Origin: Gracilaria gracilis
Taxonomy: Eukaryota > Rhodophyta > Florideophyceae > Gracilariales > Gracilariaceae
Length of the DNA stretch: 64,000 nucleotides
Assembly (NCBI GenBank): GCA_030374805.1
Contig: JARGSG010000050.1
Span: 248,001-312,000, forward strand
Direction: 5' to 3'
Position numbers and translations under genes: made by a program. The notes beneath the pieces were generated by a model, which was not told the origin of the DNA, ran no database searches, and worked only from the letters and a program-made list of their open reading frames with translations. Positions 1-11,185 of this stretch are shown in pieces. Numbering within the stretch: the first letter of the stretch is position 1; each line of letters opens with the position of its first letter.

Positions 1-921
1 GATGTTAGTCCAAGAGACGACGGCTTTGCGCCTCGCACATCAGTTGGAAAGCAACAGCGAATGCCATATGAGGGCTTTGACAGTCCCCCTTCTCTAAGTC
101 TTCTTCAGAATCCTAAATCTTCAGACAGAGAGGGTGTTGAATGGATATCACATTTTACGGCTGGTCAAGGAAGTGACTCAGCAGCAGATCCGATTAAGGA
201 TGCTTCATTTAGCCAACGGACTCCTACCTGGCCTATGAACGAATACAGGGAACTCTCAGAGTCCTTCAGTTCCGAGCAAAATGAAGAACACCATTTTGCG
301 AGGCCGTCGACCGAAGAGAAACCTGAGGAAGTTTCTGAGCCATTGAATACTACCGCAAGAACCGAAATGCAGAGCTCCTGGACTTTTGTCCGGGGACGAG
401 CATCTCAATCAGGGGAAACTATAGAAGATTATGAGTGCCCATTGATTCCGGACAGGAATAACCAAGCCAATAATAGCAGGCCTGATATTTCTTCATCAAC
501 CGACGAAAAACATGTTTCGCCTGGCGTTCATCTGGTAGCGGAATCAAGAGCTGGAGAATCACCAAGATTACGTACTTTAGGAGACCTTTTGAAGGACGCA
601 AGAATGACTGAAGACTCGCCGCCATCACACTCGCTCCGTTTAGCTTTCTCACGGAGCGAAAGCGAATATGCACAGGATTCAAATGACTACGCATCTGATA
701 GGCACCATCACTCGACTGGAACTGCTAGTTTGGTGGATGAATCATACTCGCTGCCATCTGGGAGTGCGCGAAGCGATGGAGCACGTGCAAGCGCGTCAAC
801 GACTTGTGTTAAGTTCGTTCTTCCTGCGGTAAGAAAATTCAGGGGCGCGTTTGGACGAATTCCAGAGGTGGGTCAAGAGACAGTGAGCACTTTGAGGCTG
901 CAAAACGACTGCAAAAACTGA
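1..921 (+). CDS. Hydrophilic ORF, open at the left window edge
   Basis: An uninterrupted frame runs from the first base to a stop at 921 (first internal Met at 61). I do not recognise it. The product is hydrophilic, rich in Ser, Glu and Asp, with many SS/SE/SD pairs and no membrane segment or folded-domain signature. It looks like the disordered part of a nuclear or regulatory protein whose N-terminus lies outside the window. A degenerate C2H2 finger begins just downstream in another frame, so both may belong to one gene broken by a frameshift near 900. Host gene or transposon origin cannot be told. Confidence 0.4.
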   Translation, partial: DVSPRDDGFAPRTSVGKQQRMPYEGFDSPPSLSLLQNPKSSDREGVEWISHFTAGQGSDSAADPIKDASFSQRTPTWPMNEYRELSESFSSEQNEEHHFARPSTEEKPEEVSEPLNTTARTEMQSSWTFVRGRASQSGETIEDYECPLIPDRNNQANNSRPDISSSTDEKHVSPGVHLVAESRAGESPRLRTLGDLLKDARMTEDSPPSHSLRLAFSRSESEYAQDSNDYASDRHHHSTGTASLVDESYSLPSGSARSDGARASASTTCVKFVLPAVRKFRGAFGRIPEVGQETVSTLRLQNDCKN

Positions 922-1635
922 AGAGAGGGATCATGGCAGGGCGTTCAGCAAGAGAGAGCACGTGCGTCGGCACGACCTATCGGTGCACCGGGTGGTGCGG
1001 CCGTTTGCGTGGCATTTGTGCGCCGCCGCTTTCGCCACCAGGCAGAACATGCAGGTGCACGTCACCGCGAGCAAGCACCGGCTGTGCGCGGCGGTGGCGG
1101 CGGTGGCGCTCGCGGATGCGCGCGCAGAGGCGCGTGGCACTGCGCGCGACGGAGGCGGTGGCGGCGGTGGCAGCGGCGGTGGCGACGGCGGCGACGGTGT
1201 CGACAGTGTGGAAAGAGGTGCGCGCACACACAGAGCACAGCAGGAAAGAAGTGAATGTCAAGAGGCAGAAAGACGATCACAGGAAGAAAAAGTAAACGCT
1301 AAGACGCACAGCGACAACATAAAGAAGAAAGACGAGAACAGGAAGAAAAAAGTAGACGCCACGACGCAGAGCGACGAGAAAAAGAAGCAAGGCGTAAATC
1401 GCAAGAGGCAGAACGAGAAACACGCAGTACACAGAGACAAGATCATGAAGAAAAGAGCAAGCACATGAAAGTGGGAAACGAACTGCGAGACCAGAAAAAG
1501 GAAGCAAGGGGTAAACGGCAGAGAGATAAAGCTGAGATTAAGTATTTGCGAGAGTTGGTAGTGCAATTAGGAAGTAAACTGCCTCCTGGTCATCGTTGCG
1601 ATTCGAGCAGCATTTCCTCGAGGAGCTCAAGGTAA
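902..1635 (+). pseudogene. Decayed C2H2 zinc-finger plus coiled-coil protein
   Basis: In frame 2 the stretch from about 941 reads like tandem classical C2H2 fingers: AFSKREHVRRH..., then a linker (VRPFA) and HLC....FATRQNMQVHV...KH. The first Cys of the clear finger is Trp (FAWHLC), and the preceding finger lacks its Cys pair, so zinc binding is probably lost. A GC-rich Ala/Gly stretch follows. From about 1,303 a frame-1 segment encodes a long Glu/Arg/Lys-rich coiled coil ending at 1,635. The frame change in the simple-sequence zone suggests a broken gene. Specific family unknown; a DNA-binding regulator is the natural inference. Confidence 0.4.
1086..1205. repeat. GC-rich imperfect trinucleotide repeat
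   Basis: Imperfect (GCG/GGC/GGT)n sequence with many GGCGGTGGCGG runs. It makes long shadow ORFs on both strands (Ala, Pro or Arg rich) and probably caused the frame slip in the zinc-finger remnant. Confidence 0.7.
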
Positions 1636-2380
1636 AAGGCTGGGAAGAGGAAGGTAATTGCCAATAAAGTTTGCAGAAGGGGAAGCAGAAGATGTGATGC
1701 TATGAGAATGACAGCGTCAATGGTACATGGGCGGAGCTGGCAAATTGTATGCCTACCTGTTGAGCAAATTGTTGTTCTATCCTACAAAACTCTTGGATAC
1801 ACCGGAATGACTACTCGCAAAGTTGTCGCACTGGGGTCTCAAGTACGGTCGCCAATTCTTAAGTGCCTGAGTTCCTCGCATATCCTACCATTTCCTTCCC
1901 GATCGATGAAGGAGATTTGGCAGAGCGCAAAAGAAGATGCGCCACAAGTGGGATGCGAATTTTGCATGGGTGTCACAAGTTCGTTGCTGAGGTCGTTGGT
2001 CATCTGCAACAATTCCGAGGCAGTCTTGAACGAACCCTCGCGTGTGAGAAATTGACATACGTGCTTTACATGAACAGCAAGAACAACCATCTCTCTCTCT
2101 CTCTGTTTATGAGTGCACTAGCTCAATTTTGGCTTGGTGCAGAACGTTTCTGCTCAAAGAAACGCTCTCTCACCAGAAAGGCCAACACTCTAACAGGCCA
2201 TTTTCTAACAATACTAGAAACGGATTTTTCCTGGCGTTCACGACTTGGAGGTAGACACAGGCGTCTTGACAAGTTTCTCTTAGGGCATCTGAGAAGGTAG
2301 TGGTCCACATCATTCAGAACACGAGGCCTACAGTTACAAACCAGCTTCTTTCCAAAAAGAACAACCATGACCATCTACCG
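1636..2380. other. No gene seen
   Basis: Only short unconnected frames here. A CT microsatellite lies near 2,091-2,106. I see no domain or RNA gene. Confidence 0.5.
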
Positions 2381-3547
2381 CTATTCTGATTGTACCACAG
2401 GCAAATCTCTCCTTAAACGACACCTCATAGCTTTGAACAAAAGACTGCTTTCAACAAGTTCAGTGCTCTGGACATAATCCAAAAGGAAATTCAACTTCAT
2501 ATCCTGAAATGCAAGCTCTTTGACAAGCTTTGTGGCTATTGCATATCGAGACTGGAACTGTAACGTGTCACCCACTTTCTCTGCAAGCTCATCAACACAT
2601 TGCTGAACTGAATCTACGGGGGGAGGCGCACCAGGTAAAAGCTCTTTCCCATTCGTGGTCCAGTAATACAGCACGCAGAACAGATATTCCTGATACCGCG
2701 GGGCAAACGGCAAAGATAAAACCTCCTTCAATGTCTCTGGTGAAAACATGAGAAGTCCATTGCGAACGATTTCCTTGTCTTTGTTGCTGGTCGTTTGGTC
2801 AGCACGGACAACGCTCTTGGGAACACCAAAGCATTCTTGCGGATTCTCGAGAATGGTATAATGTAGCAACTCCTCAAGCGAAGCAGATGGAGCAAAGCCG
2901 ACACAATCGTTAGATATCTGCAATACGACGCACGCGGTGCTTGGAAAGCTTCGCACGATGTCTTCTAATATGTCGTGAAGCCATTCATACAGCTTTTTTT
3001 CCGAAAGTACATCCGCAGCTTCCATTACTTCAACAAGCTCTACGAGATCATCGTAAGAAATTTGGCCTTTCTCACGTACAAGGCGTGACAGACGTTGCGC
3101 CAGATCAGATTGTCCTGAGTACCAAAACTGCAACAGGTGGCGGAAGTTTCGTTCGGTAATATCGACTTTGACTTCCGTCCTCCCGCCGCCTCTCTCGGTC
3201 TTACCAAACAGCTCTTCAAAATGAGGAGATCGAATGGAAAGTAGGCAGGAACAGACAGGAATACGCACATAGTCACGTGCTTGGACGATGCCGTCGCACA
3301 CTATTTCTGCTTTTTCCGAGAGAAGATGCTTCACAATTTCCGAAGCGACAGCAGACGGATCCGAGACGTAGGGCTTTTTGACAGCTGGGTGAAAGACTGC
3401 AGGCGCAGCGGCGGGTGCACTGGATGGTGGCGGGGTACTGGTTTGGGCCTTGGGTTTAGAACGAATTCGATCGTGGGTTGTCGAGGAACCAGACCCGAAT
3501 GTACTGTGAGGCTCGCTGTCAAGCGTCCCGTTTTGCTGGTGTGCCAT
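2381..3547 (-). CDS. BTB/POZ-domain protein, 388 aa
   Basis: Intact frame; the first ATG is at 3,547 (MAHQQNG...). The frame upstream stays open but has only a TTG start, so the ATG is chosen. The first ~75 residues are Ser/Thr/Pro/Ala rich and probably disordered. A BTB core follows: VRIPVCSCLLSIRSPHFEELF, then KVDITERNFRHLLQFWYSGQ and VELVEVMEAADVLSEKKL, the usual order of dimerisation-fold strands and helices. The C-terminal ~200 residues are helical and may be a BACK-like extension. BTB proteins commonly act as substrate adaptors for cullin-3 ubiquitin ligases or as scaffolds; which applies here cannot be seen. It is the only clearly intact host-type gene in the window. Confidence 0.8.
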   Translation of the reverse strand: MAHQQNGTLDSEPHSTFGSGSSTTHDRIRSKPKAQTSTPPPSSAPAAAPAVFHPAVKKPYVSDPSAVASEIVKHLLSEKAEIVCDGIVQARDYVRIPVCSCLLSIRSPHFEELFGKTERGGGRTEVKVDITERNFRHLLQFWYSGQSDLAQRLSRLVREKGQISYDDLVELVEVMEAADVLSEKKLYEWLHDILEDIVRSFPSTACVVLQISNDCVGFAPSASLEELLHYTILENPQECFGVPKSVVRADQTTSNKDKEIVRNGLLMFSPETLKEVLSLPFAPRYQEYLFCVLYYWTTNGKELLPGAPPPVDSVQQCVDELAEKVGDTLQFQSRYAIATKLVKELAFQDMKLNFLLDYVQSTELVESSLLFKAMRCRLRRDLPVVQSE

Positions 3548-3799
3548 TTCGGCAATATGCAGCCGATGGATGCGCGTCCGAGCACCCCGCACGCAGAACG
3601 CGTCACCGTAGTAAAGTGTGGCGTGGCGATCACAGCGCCTTTTTATGCTTGTGAGCGTGTTCAAGCCAAGGTGCACATCCAAACGAGTGAGGCGGAGAAG
3701 GAGGGTGTGTCAGCACGGGGCGTGGACGAGGCTGTCTTGACCACGCATTCGGTTCCATTGGAGACGCTTAGAACGGTGACTAAGGTGTCAATATCCACA

Positions 3800-3960
3800 T
3801 CGATGTATACAACACAGCTTGAAGTGGGTGCGCCTTCATAATTGCATAAGGTCCGGCGCCAACGCAAATGGCGACTAAGCAGAACGAAAGAGAGCTTACC
3901 AATGAAGCCGAAGCAGTTGCTCTTGCGATGATCGCAGGTATGCGAAAGTCACACGCTCAA
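3800..3960. repeat. Dispersed repeat, copy 1
   Basis: About 150 bp matching 7,250-7,395 in the same orientation, including shared words GCCAACGCAAA and AAGCAGAACGA. The other copy lacks about 25 bp. This copy holds a short frame from 3,868 (MATKQNERE...) with a helix-turn-helix-like stretch, perhaps the 5' end of a pogo-type transposase. Confidence 0.55.
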
Positions 3961-4181
3961 GCGAGTGGCCTCACCCTTGTACGGTATGTCACGGGTGCTC
4001 CCACAATATCGCCTCGGCGAGGTGGAAAGGACAGAAGTGGCCCATAGCATTTGCGAACCGTTTCAGTCATCTCATGATACACTGGGCCGCAGCCAAGGAA
4101 CAGTGACTTTTTGGTTTGGAGATGTAACAGCAAAGGCACCAAATGGTAGGTTGCAGCAAGATACAACGGTAACGACATACT

Positions 4182-4208
4182 GTACAGTCACCCCCTGGGT
4201 GACTGTAC
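4182..4208. repeat. Perfect inverted repeat with pogo/Tc1-like ends flanked by TA
   Basis: Arms GTACAGTCACCC and GGGTGACTGTAC are separated by 3 bp. Read as TA-CAGTCACCC...GGGTGACTG-TA, it resembles two Tc1/mariner or pogo termini joined with almost no interior. Confidence 0.5.
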
Positions 4209-4616
4209 TGTCCGAGCCCCACAAATTAGAACAACTTGAAAAGCAAAAGCCAAACTGGACTCTTAGGAGCCTTTATTCTGCTTTTCCGTTCGAGTAACAG
4301 GTAGATAGCCGAGTAGAGTGTACCGTTGGTACCTCAAAGCCGCGGAAAGAACAAGAAAGAATCTTTTCAAGAGAAAATCGCAACCGCAAAAAGTTTTGAA
4401 CAAACACGCACACTTTCTTATTTGTGCCCCTCATGCAGTCACAAACAACGCAATTTCACTACTCATACATTGGTATGCAAACGCAAATCAGGATATCGTG
4501 AAACTCAGACCATCCAAACCGCCGGCGGCGGCCATTTACAAGTCCATGAATTTTCTCTACAACCCTTCCCCACGTTCAACACGGTACCTAGACGCGTTAC
4601 TCTTGGCGATGGATCG

Positions 4617-6255
4617 TCAAACTGGCAAAGGCCGAGATAAGTTGAACGCTTCCCCATATAAAAAACATCGAGAAACAGCTAAACGTTCAAACTCTAACCG
4701 CATCGAACGCGTTTTGTTTTTCTCCTCCGCCAACGCCCGTTCTTCCTCCGCAAGCTTCGACACGCGCACATTGCGTGCTTTTTCCTTTCTACCTTCATGA
4801 AGTCTCAGCAAACCGAGCGAGGCATCGGAAGTTAACCCGCCTTTATAAGTAGTGTCAAAACACCCAGACGAATGTACTTGCACATTCTCTATAATTTCAG
4901 CGATAGTTTTTTTCCCTCTCTACATTCATCATGGCAACCATTTCATCAATTCTCGCAAACCTATGAGGTTCTTCAAAGCTGTAAGGCCGCTCTTGGGTGA
5001 ACAGGCGACAGTAATCGAAAGGCTACAGTCCAGTTTTTGCAAAGGGAGCAGCAATATTCTTTCGCGTGATACTTGTGTGGTACGCTCTTGAAATAACCTG
5101 GGAAACGTCGAACTCATCTAATGGCTTGCGAGCTCTACGACTTGAACGATACACTTTCTCCAAAAGCGATCGGTAGTGATACTTTAATGACGGGAACACC
5201 CCGACATCCAAAGGTTTTGTAGTGCCACTTGTATGCGCCGGAAGCGCGTACGCAATTATGTCGTGATTTGCCATCAACTGGACGATGGGAATGTCGAGAT
5301 GAGTGCGGTACCCTTCATAGATCAATAAAATCTTGTTCCCATCTTTCCTCTCCGATTCTGTGTCTATTACTAACTGCTCGGCCCATTTCAAGAAGTTGGA
5401 TTTGTCCACGGACGCGATATCCTTTCGTGCAGTAACAAGCGATCCGGCTGGTAGAACCTCACTGATGCACTGACTAACCTCACTTCCACCATTCCTTGTG
5501 ATGCGTCGCGTTCGGATTCGCGTTCCTTGATACACAAACATTGCCCGTCCTTGCGTACCGTCGGCATAGACACTGAAGAGAACGGTGATGCGATTCACAT
5601 TCTCAAAATGTTGATTCTTAACATGTGGCGTCACGCCCTTTTCCGCAATTACTTTCCTTTGGTTTCCGTACTTTGTGTCCGTTACCGGAGAAAACCCGGT
5701 TTCATCAACATTCAATATGTTTCCGGGAGGGATCTTAGGCGTTTTGATCAACGCGCGGATTGTCGTCATGTGTGCTACCAAGACTTTGGCATTGGTGGCA
5801 TGATATGGTTTAGAGTTTTGACGAGATGGTTTTCTGAACGTTATGCGGTCACTGTGTCGGGCTTCTAAGAGCTCATAGAATCGGCGCCCAGGCCTGCCGT
5901 CGCGAAACCGAATAGCATTTTGCCGCCACGGTGGAAATTTCATCACCATGGCTTCTACAACATCCATCAAGTCGGTGCGGGATATTGGAAGGCTGCGTCG
6001 TGCGTAATGCAGCAGAATTTGAACAATTTCATCCTCTTATTTGGCGCTAATTGTAGTTGTCGACTCCGTACGGTGCAGTGTCTCTCCTGTTTGCCGGTGG
6101 TAGTGGTAGTGGAGTGTCGAAGGAGAGAGATGAACTTGTTCTGCGGCTTTACGGAATGATTATCCGGCGTCTACGAGTCTGATTCCACTCTGGATATAAC
6201 GCTCAACGTGGTCACTATCCAGACGATAGTAGCGGTTACGGCAGGCTAACGGCAT
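4617..6255 (-). pseudogene. Pogo/Tigger-type DDE transposase, decayed
   Basis: Starts at ATG 6,255. An N-terminal psq-like helix-turn-helix (SFRKAAEQVHLSPSTLHYHY) is followed by the DDE domain: first Asp in NVDETGF, second position LIYEGYRTH where Asp has become Glu, third in KPLDVGVF. In-frame stops lie at 6,160-6,162, 6,037-6,039 and 5,023-5,025. The last sits in TGL*PFD, where Trp is usual, so TGG to TAG is likely. A one-base excess in an A run near 4,910 shifts the frame into a charged tail ending at 4,617. Such enzymes cut and paste TA-flanked elements. This copy cannot be active. Its TIRs were not identified. Confidence 0.8.
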
Positions 6256-7848
6256 TTTCGAATGATGGGAAGAATGGAAGGAGCCGAGAACGGTTTTGTG
6301 GGGTGTGAAAACATTATGAGGGGTTTATGTACTGTTTCAAGCTACTAGTGGTTGCTACATGTCCTTGACGTTTCAAGAAGAGAGATTGAGATTGTTTCGT
6401 TGGAGGAGGAATGATTGGTTTGTATACATGTCCTGGATGCAGGTAAGAGAAGTGTTTTGTTTGCTTTGGTTACAGGATGCACAGGGTTTTGGTTGTGAGG
6501 CTCATTTGCGACGAATGAAGAAGGGGAGGGCAACCCGGGCTATGCAACCGCTTTTTTCTGCGTTGCCGCGTTTTTGAACCTCAAACAACCTCGGTTTCTT
6601 CCTTGACGACGCGCAAACCGTGTCGCGAAGCCCAACGATGGGGTACAGATTCATCTTGTTCCTGATCGCATAGAGGTATGGAGTGCGCTGGGTGGGTTTG
6701 TGTCTTTTTCGCTAATTTGTTTGTAAAAAAGTAGCGGTATTGAACACGAGGTACCTGTCCACAACTTCAGGGACACCAACAGTATGTGGTTACCGCAGGG
6801 TGATGTGTCTGTAAATTGAACGGTTTGCGATTCATGATCCTAGAAAGACTCCCTCCTTTGTGTCGCTCGATCTTTAACACCATCAGGCGAAGATGTCTCT
6901 CTCTAACACCATCCCGCTCCCCCCGCTTCCCCTTTCAGATTGAATTCTACACTCATCTAACCACATTGGGTATGGCGTTCGCACACCCGTCTCGGCGCTC
7001 CCCCTTCGATGACTACTCTGTTGTTTAAGTCTTGCCGCTCAACGTCCTACCCAACCACGAAAACGCTGTTTCGATAATACACATGCGCATTCGTCAGCTC
7101 CATTCAAGAACGCTCTTCTGTATAATGGTCGTCGATGTTTTGAGAAAGCGATTCCCGCACGAGGGCGAACGGAGTGGCTGCCAGCCTAGACTTCCCAGCG
7201 GTGACTTTATCACTGTTGAAAACCCTCTTACTTTCAGGCCTCGTTTACAGGTTGCAACTTGCACCTATACCACACATCTTGAAGCAGTTGCGCTATCAGG
7301 TTTCCGTGAGGTTCGTGGCCAACGCAAACTTCAACGAAGCAGAACGAGTCCGAGGCAATATGCTTTTGGGATGATTGGAGGTACGCACGAATCCCGGGCT
7401 AACGCATGTAGCCATCTATGGTGCACCTCGAGCTAAGCTAGTTGATACTGTAGCTCTACGGACCTCGTGAGGGATCGATCTGGAATCCCCAATGCCGAAT
7501 ATTTCTTTCGATTTGTTCCGGTGTTCGTTTCGAGCTTATAACTGTTGACCAGACAAGGTTACGAAGGTACAATGGTATGTTACTGTTGTTGAAACATACA
7601 CTACAATTCAGAGCTTAATTCAGTTGGGCGGCTGAACAAATTCAATTCAATGTGGAGGAAGAAGGCCGATGTCGCGCGCTTCGGGACGTGCTGGGAGGGG
7701 TGCGGCAGGCGTTTGTCGAATTGTGCTATATACGAATGACGGGCGTCGCCACTCCCGCATTCTCAACAGGATTGCTTGCTTTGCGCGGGTTGACGCCGTG
7801 AAATGGAGATCATATCGTCGATGGGGCTCTCTTAGGAGACTACATCAT
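6256..7848. other. No gene seen; holds dispersed-repeat copy 2
   Basis: Short unconnected frames only, none with a recognisable domain. The repeat copy at 7,250-7,395 is the only structure noted. Confidence 0.5.
7250..7395. repeat. Dispersed repeat, copy 2
   Basis: Same orientation as 3,800-3,960 with a short internal deletion; about three quarters of positions match by eye. Confidence 0.55.
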
Positions 7849-10105
7849 CTATCCACATTTTCCCACAGCGGTGTAGGATCTTGCCAGGAACCAGGTCTCA
7901 CATACAGATAGACGCAGCAACGTTGGTTTAACCCTGTGCCCTTGACGATAGGCGGGAATATTCAAAGCTTCGAAGCCCAGCTGGAACGATTGTGCCGTGT
8001 CGATTGTTTCTCGCGTTCCGCAGATGCCTGAATATACGGGTACATTCACTACTTTCATCCCATCAAGAGAGAGGTTCGAACAGATCCAGATGTGATGCTT
8101 TGGGTCCACTCGATTTTCCTGTCCATGTGGACGTGGCGTCTTCCACCGACATCGTTGAACTTTATTTTCCAAACACCTCCACGTCCGAACAAATAAGGAG
8201 TTTCTGGTCCAAAGTTACAATTCAGCCCTGCCAAGTCCACAAAGCAGTCGAATTCGATATTTCCATCACAGTGCGACATGCCATAGAGTTTCAAATAGCT
8301 TCCTCTCGAAGTGGTTCCATCCAGTTTGAAAGCTCTTGCAATTCCACTATTGCAGCAAAGATCAATAATCTCTCGTGTGACCGATGCTTCCATGTGGTTT
8401 GACAAGTTCAAATCGCCTATCATTGCGATGATTTCTGACATCTTCCGCCCGTCCGCTTTTCTTTGGATACGCTGCAATCGCCCCCTATGGCAAAGACGGG
8501 ACAAGCTGACGCTACGCTCAAATTCTGCGACAACCTCGTTGTAGCCTTCAATTGATACTTTTCCGCAAACGACATGTTCAAATATTAGAAGTGCAAGCGC
8601 TCTAGTGCGATATCCATCAACCCACATACTCAGCGGTTGCTCAGCATGTGGATATTCTTCAGCTGTCTACGTGCTAGACACCTGGTAAATGAATAACGTC
8701 TTTGTAATTGGCTCTGTTTTGACGACATCAACACCACACCACATCTTCACCGGGTGCCGTCCCTGAATTTTGTTCATCACGCCATCTTTTACCCACGGCT
8801 TATTCGAGAGAATCCTTGGCACAATGTCTGCACGCACTGATCGTGCCGTCGTATAGTCTTTGTCAAGACCCCTTCTTGCAATACCCATCATACAGCGGTC
8901 ATATACAGCGCGATCAACTCTCAATGGCACTGCATGTATGTTATCATCTGTGCGGAGGCTTCGACACCAATCGACCAGCGTCTGGGTTCCAAAGTCGGAA
9001 AGTCGCTTCTGGCCCTTTGCATGGCCTATCATGATAAGAATGCGGTCACGCTCTTTCAAATCCATCGCTTTACAGATCCTGTTGAGTTCGTGCCCATTCT
9101 TGAGCATAGCATGTGCCAGTCGGGCCCGCGATTTAGCTACAAATTGGCTTATTTGCAACGGCCCTTTCCATCTACGAACGTAATTGAGGAACAACGGCGT
9201 TGGCAGCCGAGTGTCACAAGGCATATGATCTGTATCAAAACGCCACTATCCATAAGCACTCCACCAATGTACATATGCCGTGCTGGTCCCTCTGAGAAGC
9301 AGAGGTTCTGGTCTGTGTATGTATTTATACTCCTTATGGTGAGTATATTGTCACAAATGATAACGAGGACAATGATCAAATCTGTGAAATCCTCTTGAAC
9401 TTCAATCGACCTACCAATCAAGTCCGTTTTTGGACAGACAGACACTTCGTGAGGGAGCTGTCGAAGAAACGTTTCAATTGCGGCGAGATTATTAGACATA
9501 GACACCCGACTGAACGCGTGAAGAAAATCATTCCAGCGCATCCTATTCCTCACTGTTTCAATTTGAGGGACGTTCGAAACATGGCCGTCAGTACCAAGAA
9601 ACAAGTTCCTTTTCTCTTCTCTTGACGAATTCAGATACTTGTTTAACTCGGCAATGAGGTTTACTGTCTGGATTGTTGGATTACGCCGAAAGTACGTAGT
9701 CCTGGCGTGCAAGATATTTTCCAACGAATTGATCATTTCATTACGATCCTCCAGCTCCTCATCCATGTTAATAAGTTCTGCTGCGTTCACGTGATGAGCA
9801 CCGGTGATCAGTGGATACCATTCCTCGGAGCTCGGAGCAATCTCATTAAGCTCGGAGGCAGCAAGAAAAATCATGAGCAGCTCAGATTCTAAATCCGAAG
9901 GAAGGATGTCCCTGATGAAAGGGCCCTTGGAAATGGAACTGCAAACATTCCAGAGTTCGAAACCGAATTCACCCGATAAGACATGAGCAGCTCTCTGAAT
10001 AGACGCCCATCTCTTATCATGACGGACTTCTTTCGAGAATGCTATACTTTGGACAATGAGGGTTTGCAAGGGTTCCACTAGAACGGGAATGGCATCAGCT
10101 GCCAT
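7849..10105 (-). pseudogene. Unrecognised protein gene, broken, about 750 codons
   Basis: Starts at ATG 10,105 (MAADAIPVLV...). The first frame runs to 9,149. A frameshift near 9,200 moves into a frame open to 8,055 apart from one TAG at 8,667-8,669. A further shift near 8,130 gives a tail ending at 7,849. The product is helical and soluble-looking, without signal peptide or transmembrane segments. Two stretches (near 9,000-8,880 and 8,480-8,340) have a similar layout: basic helix, an Ile-Met-Ile-Gly or Ile-Ala-Met-Ile-Gly-type strand, a helix ending in WCRSL or LCCNSG, then a short variable loop. This hints at an internal duplication. I know no matching family. It could be a lineage-specific host gene or a carried gene. 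Confidence 0.45.
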
Positions 10106-10751
10106 GATTCTTATGATATGCTTTCTTCTTCAACAAGTCATATAGCCGGGAGGGAGGATGGAGGTGTGCACGCTACTATGGGTCTTGTGGGAGCGTCGTA
10201 TGAAAAGCGATGAGAGTATGAGTTGGTATCCGCGATCAGCGTCGCGCGAGTGTAGGAAGTAGTCAATAACCGAGGGGAAACCCGAGAATTGGGGACTGGT
10301 CACTTTGAGCGAAGAAAGGGAGCGACGGGACAATGCTGTTTCGAAGTTGAGTCACGGGGCACAGGCTGGACTGACGATCGAACGGGGAAGTGGACGGTGG
10401 CAAGGTGAAATGATGATGAAATGGTTACTTTTCAATGCAAAACAGGGCCGGCTACGCCGAATAGTTTTGTGACGCCAGTACATAGACCACAGCTGCTGGC
10501 TAGCTAGGCGTCGTTTATTTACTGCTGCTGCTGTGTGCTGTTGACTCTGCGTTCCAATTGCAGCATGGGGGAAGATAGAGCTACCCATGGTACTGAACAT
10601 TGCCTGTTGATACCGGTCGGCCTCTTGCAAGGCGAGAGCGCCACACACACGTAATTTGTGCGCAGTGCAGCACCCGGCGCATTGCTGTGCGCACCCGGCG
10701 CACAGGTGGGTTGCACTAGCAAAATAAATTGCGCGACCGTCCGGCGCGGCG
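10106..10751. other. Intergenic, no gene seen
   Basis: Lies upstream of the unrecognised minus-strand gene. It contains a short repeat of CACCCGGCGCA near 10,673-10,702. No coding domain seen. Confidence 0.45.
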
Positions 10752-10760
10752 CTCTGCCCG
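10752..10760. repeat. 9-bp target-site duplication, left (CTCTGCCCG)
   Basis: Identical to 18,706-18,714 on the other side of the MULE. Nine bases is the hallmark duplication length of Mutator-like elements. Confidence 0.9.
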
Positions 10761-10970
10761 GGCCCCGGCCGAAAACACACGACGTCGCCGACGTAGAAGA
10801 GCTCACCAATGAGAGAGCTAGGCGCAACCTCCAGTACCCATCAAAATAGAACCGTTTGACCTGATCCTCTCTCCCCCAATCACACCTCCGTATCGCCCCT
10901 ATCGTCCAATACGTAGTCTAGGCGCAACCTCTATGGCCTTTCTCACCAATCATTGATATACAAGTCAACA
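10761..10970 (+). repeat. MULE terminal inverted repeat, left
   Basis: 210 bp, inverse of 18,496-18,705 with 5 mismatches. Inside it the 13-mer CTAGGCGCAACCT occurs twice exactly 100 bp apart (10,818 and 10,918), a candidate transposase-binding pair. Confidence 0.93.
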
Positions 10971-11185
10971 CAATGGCACGTAATTGTAAACAATGTACAG
11001 ATCGGATCTCGCAACGACGTCGCCGCCGCTACCTCCTCCAGTGGATTCATCCCATCGATTTTCGTGGTCTTCACTTCTTGCAGAGGCCTCTTCGAGATTG
11101 AATCCTTCACATCTCTGTACTTCTCACATTTTGTGTATGCCACTGCCAGAATTGTGTTCACCAATTAATAAGAACTCGTAGCAAC

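Noticed and set aside
931-1227. Pro- and Ala-rich ORFs on both strands
   Set aside because: They are products of the GC-rich trinucleotide repeat with no domain signature.
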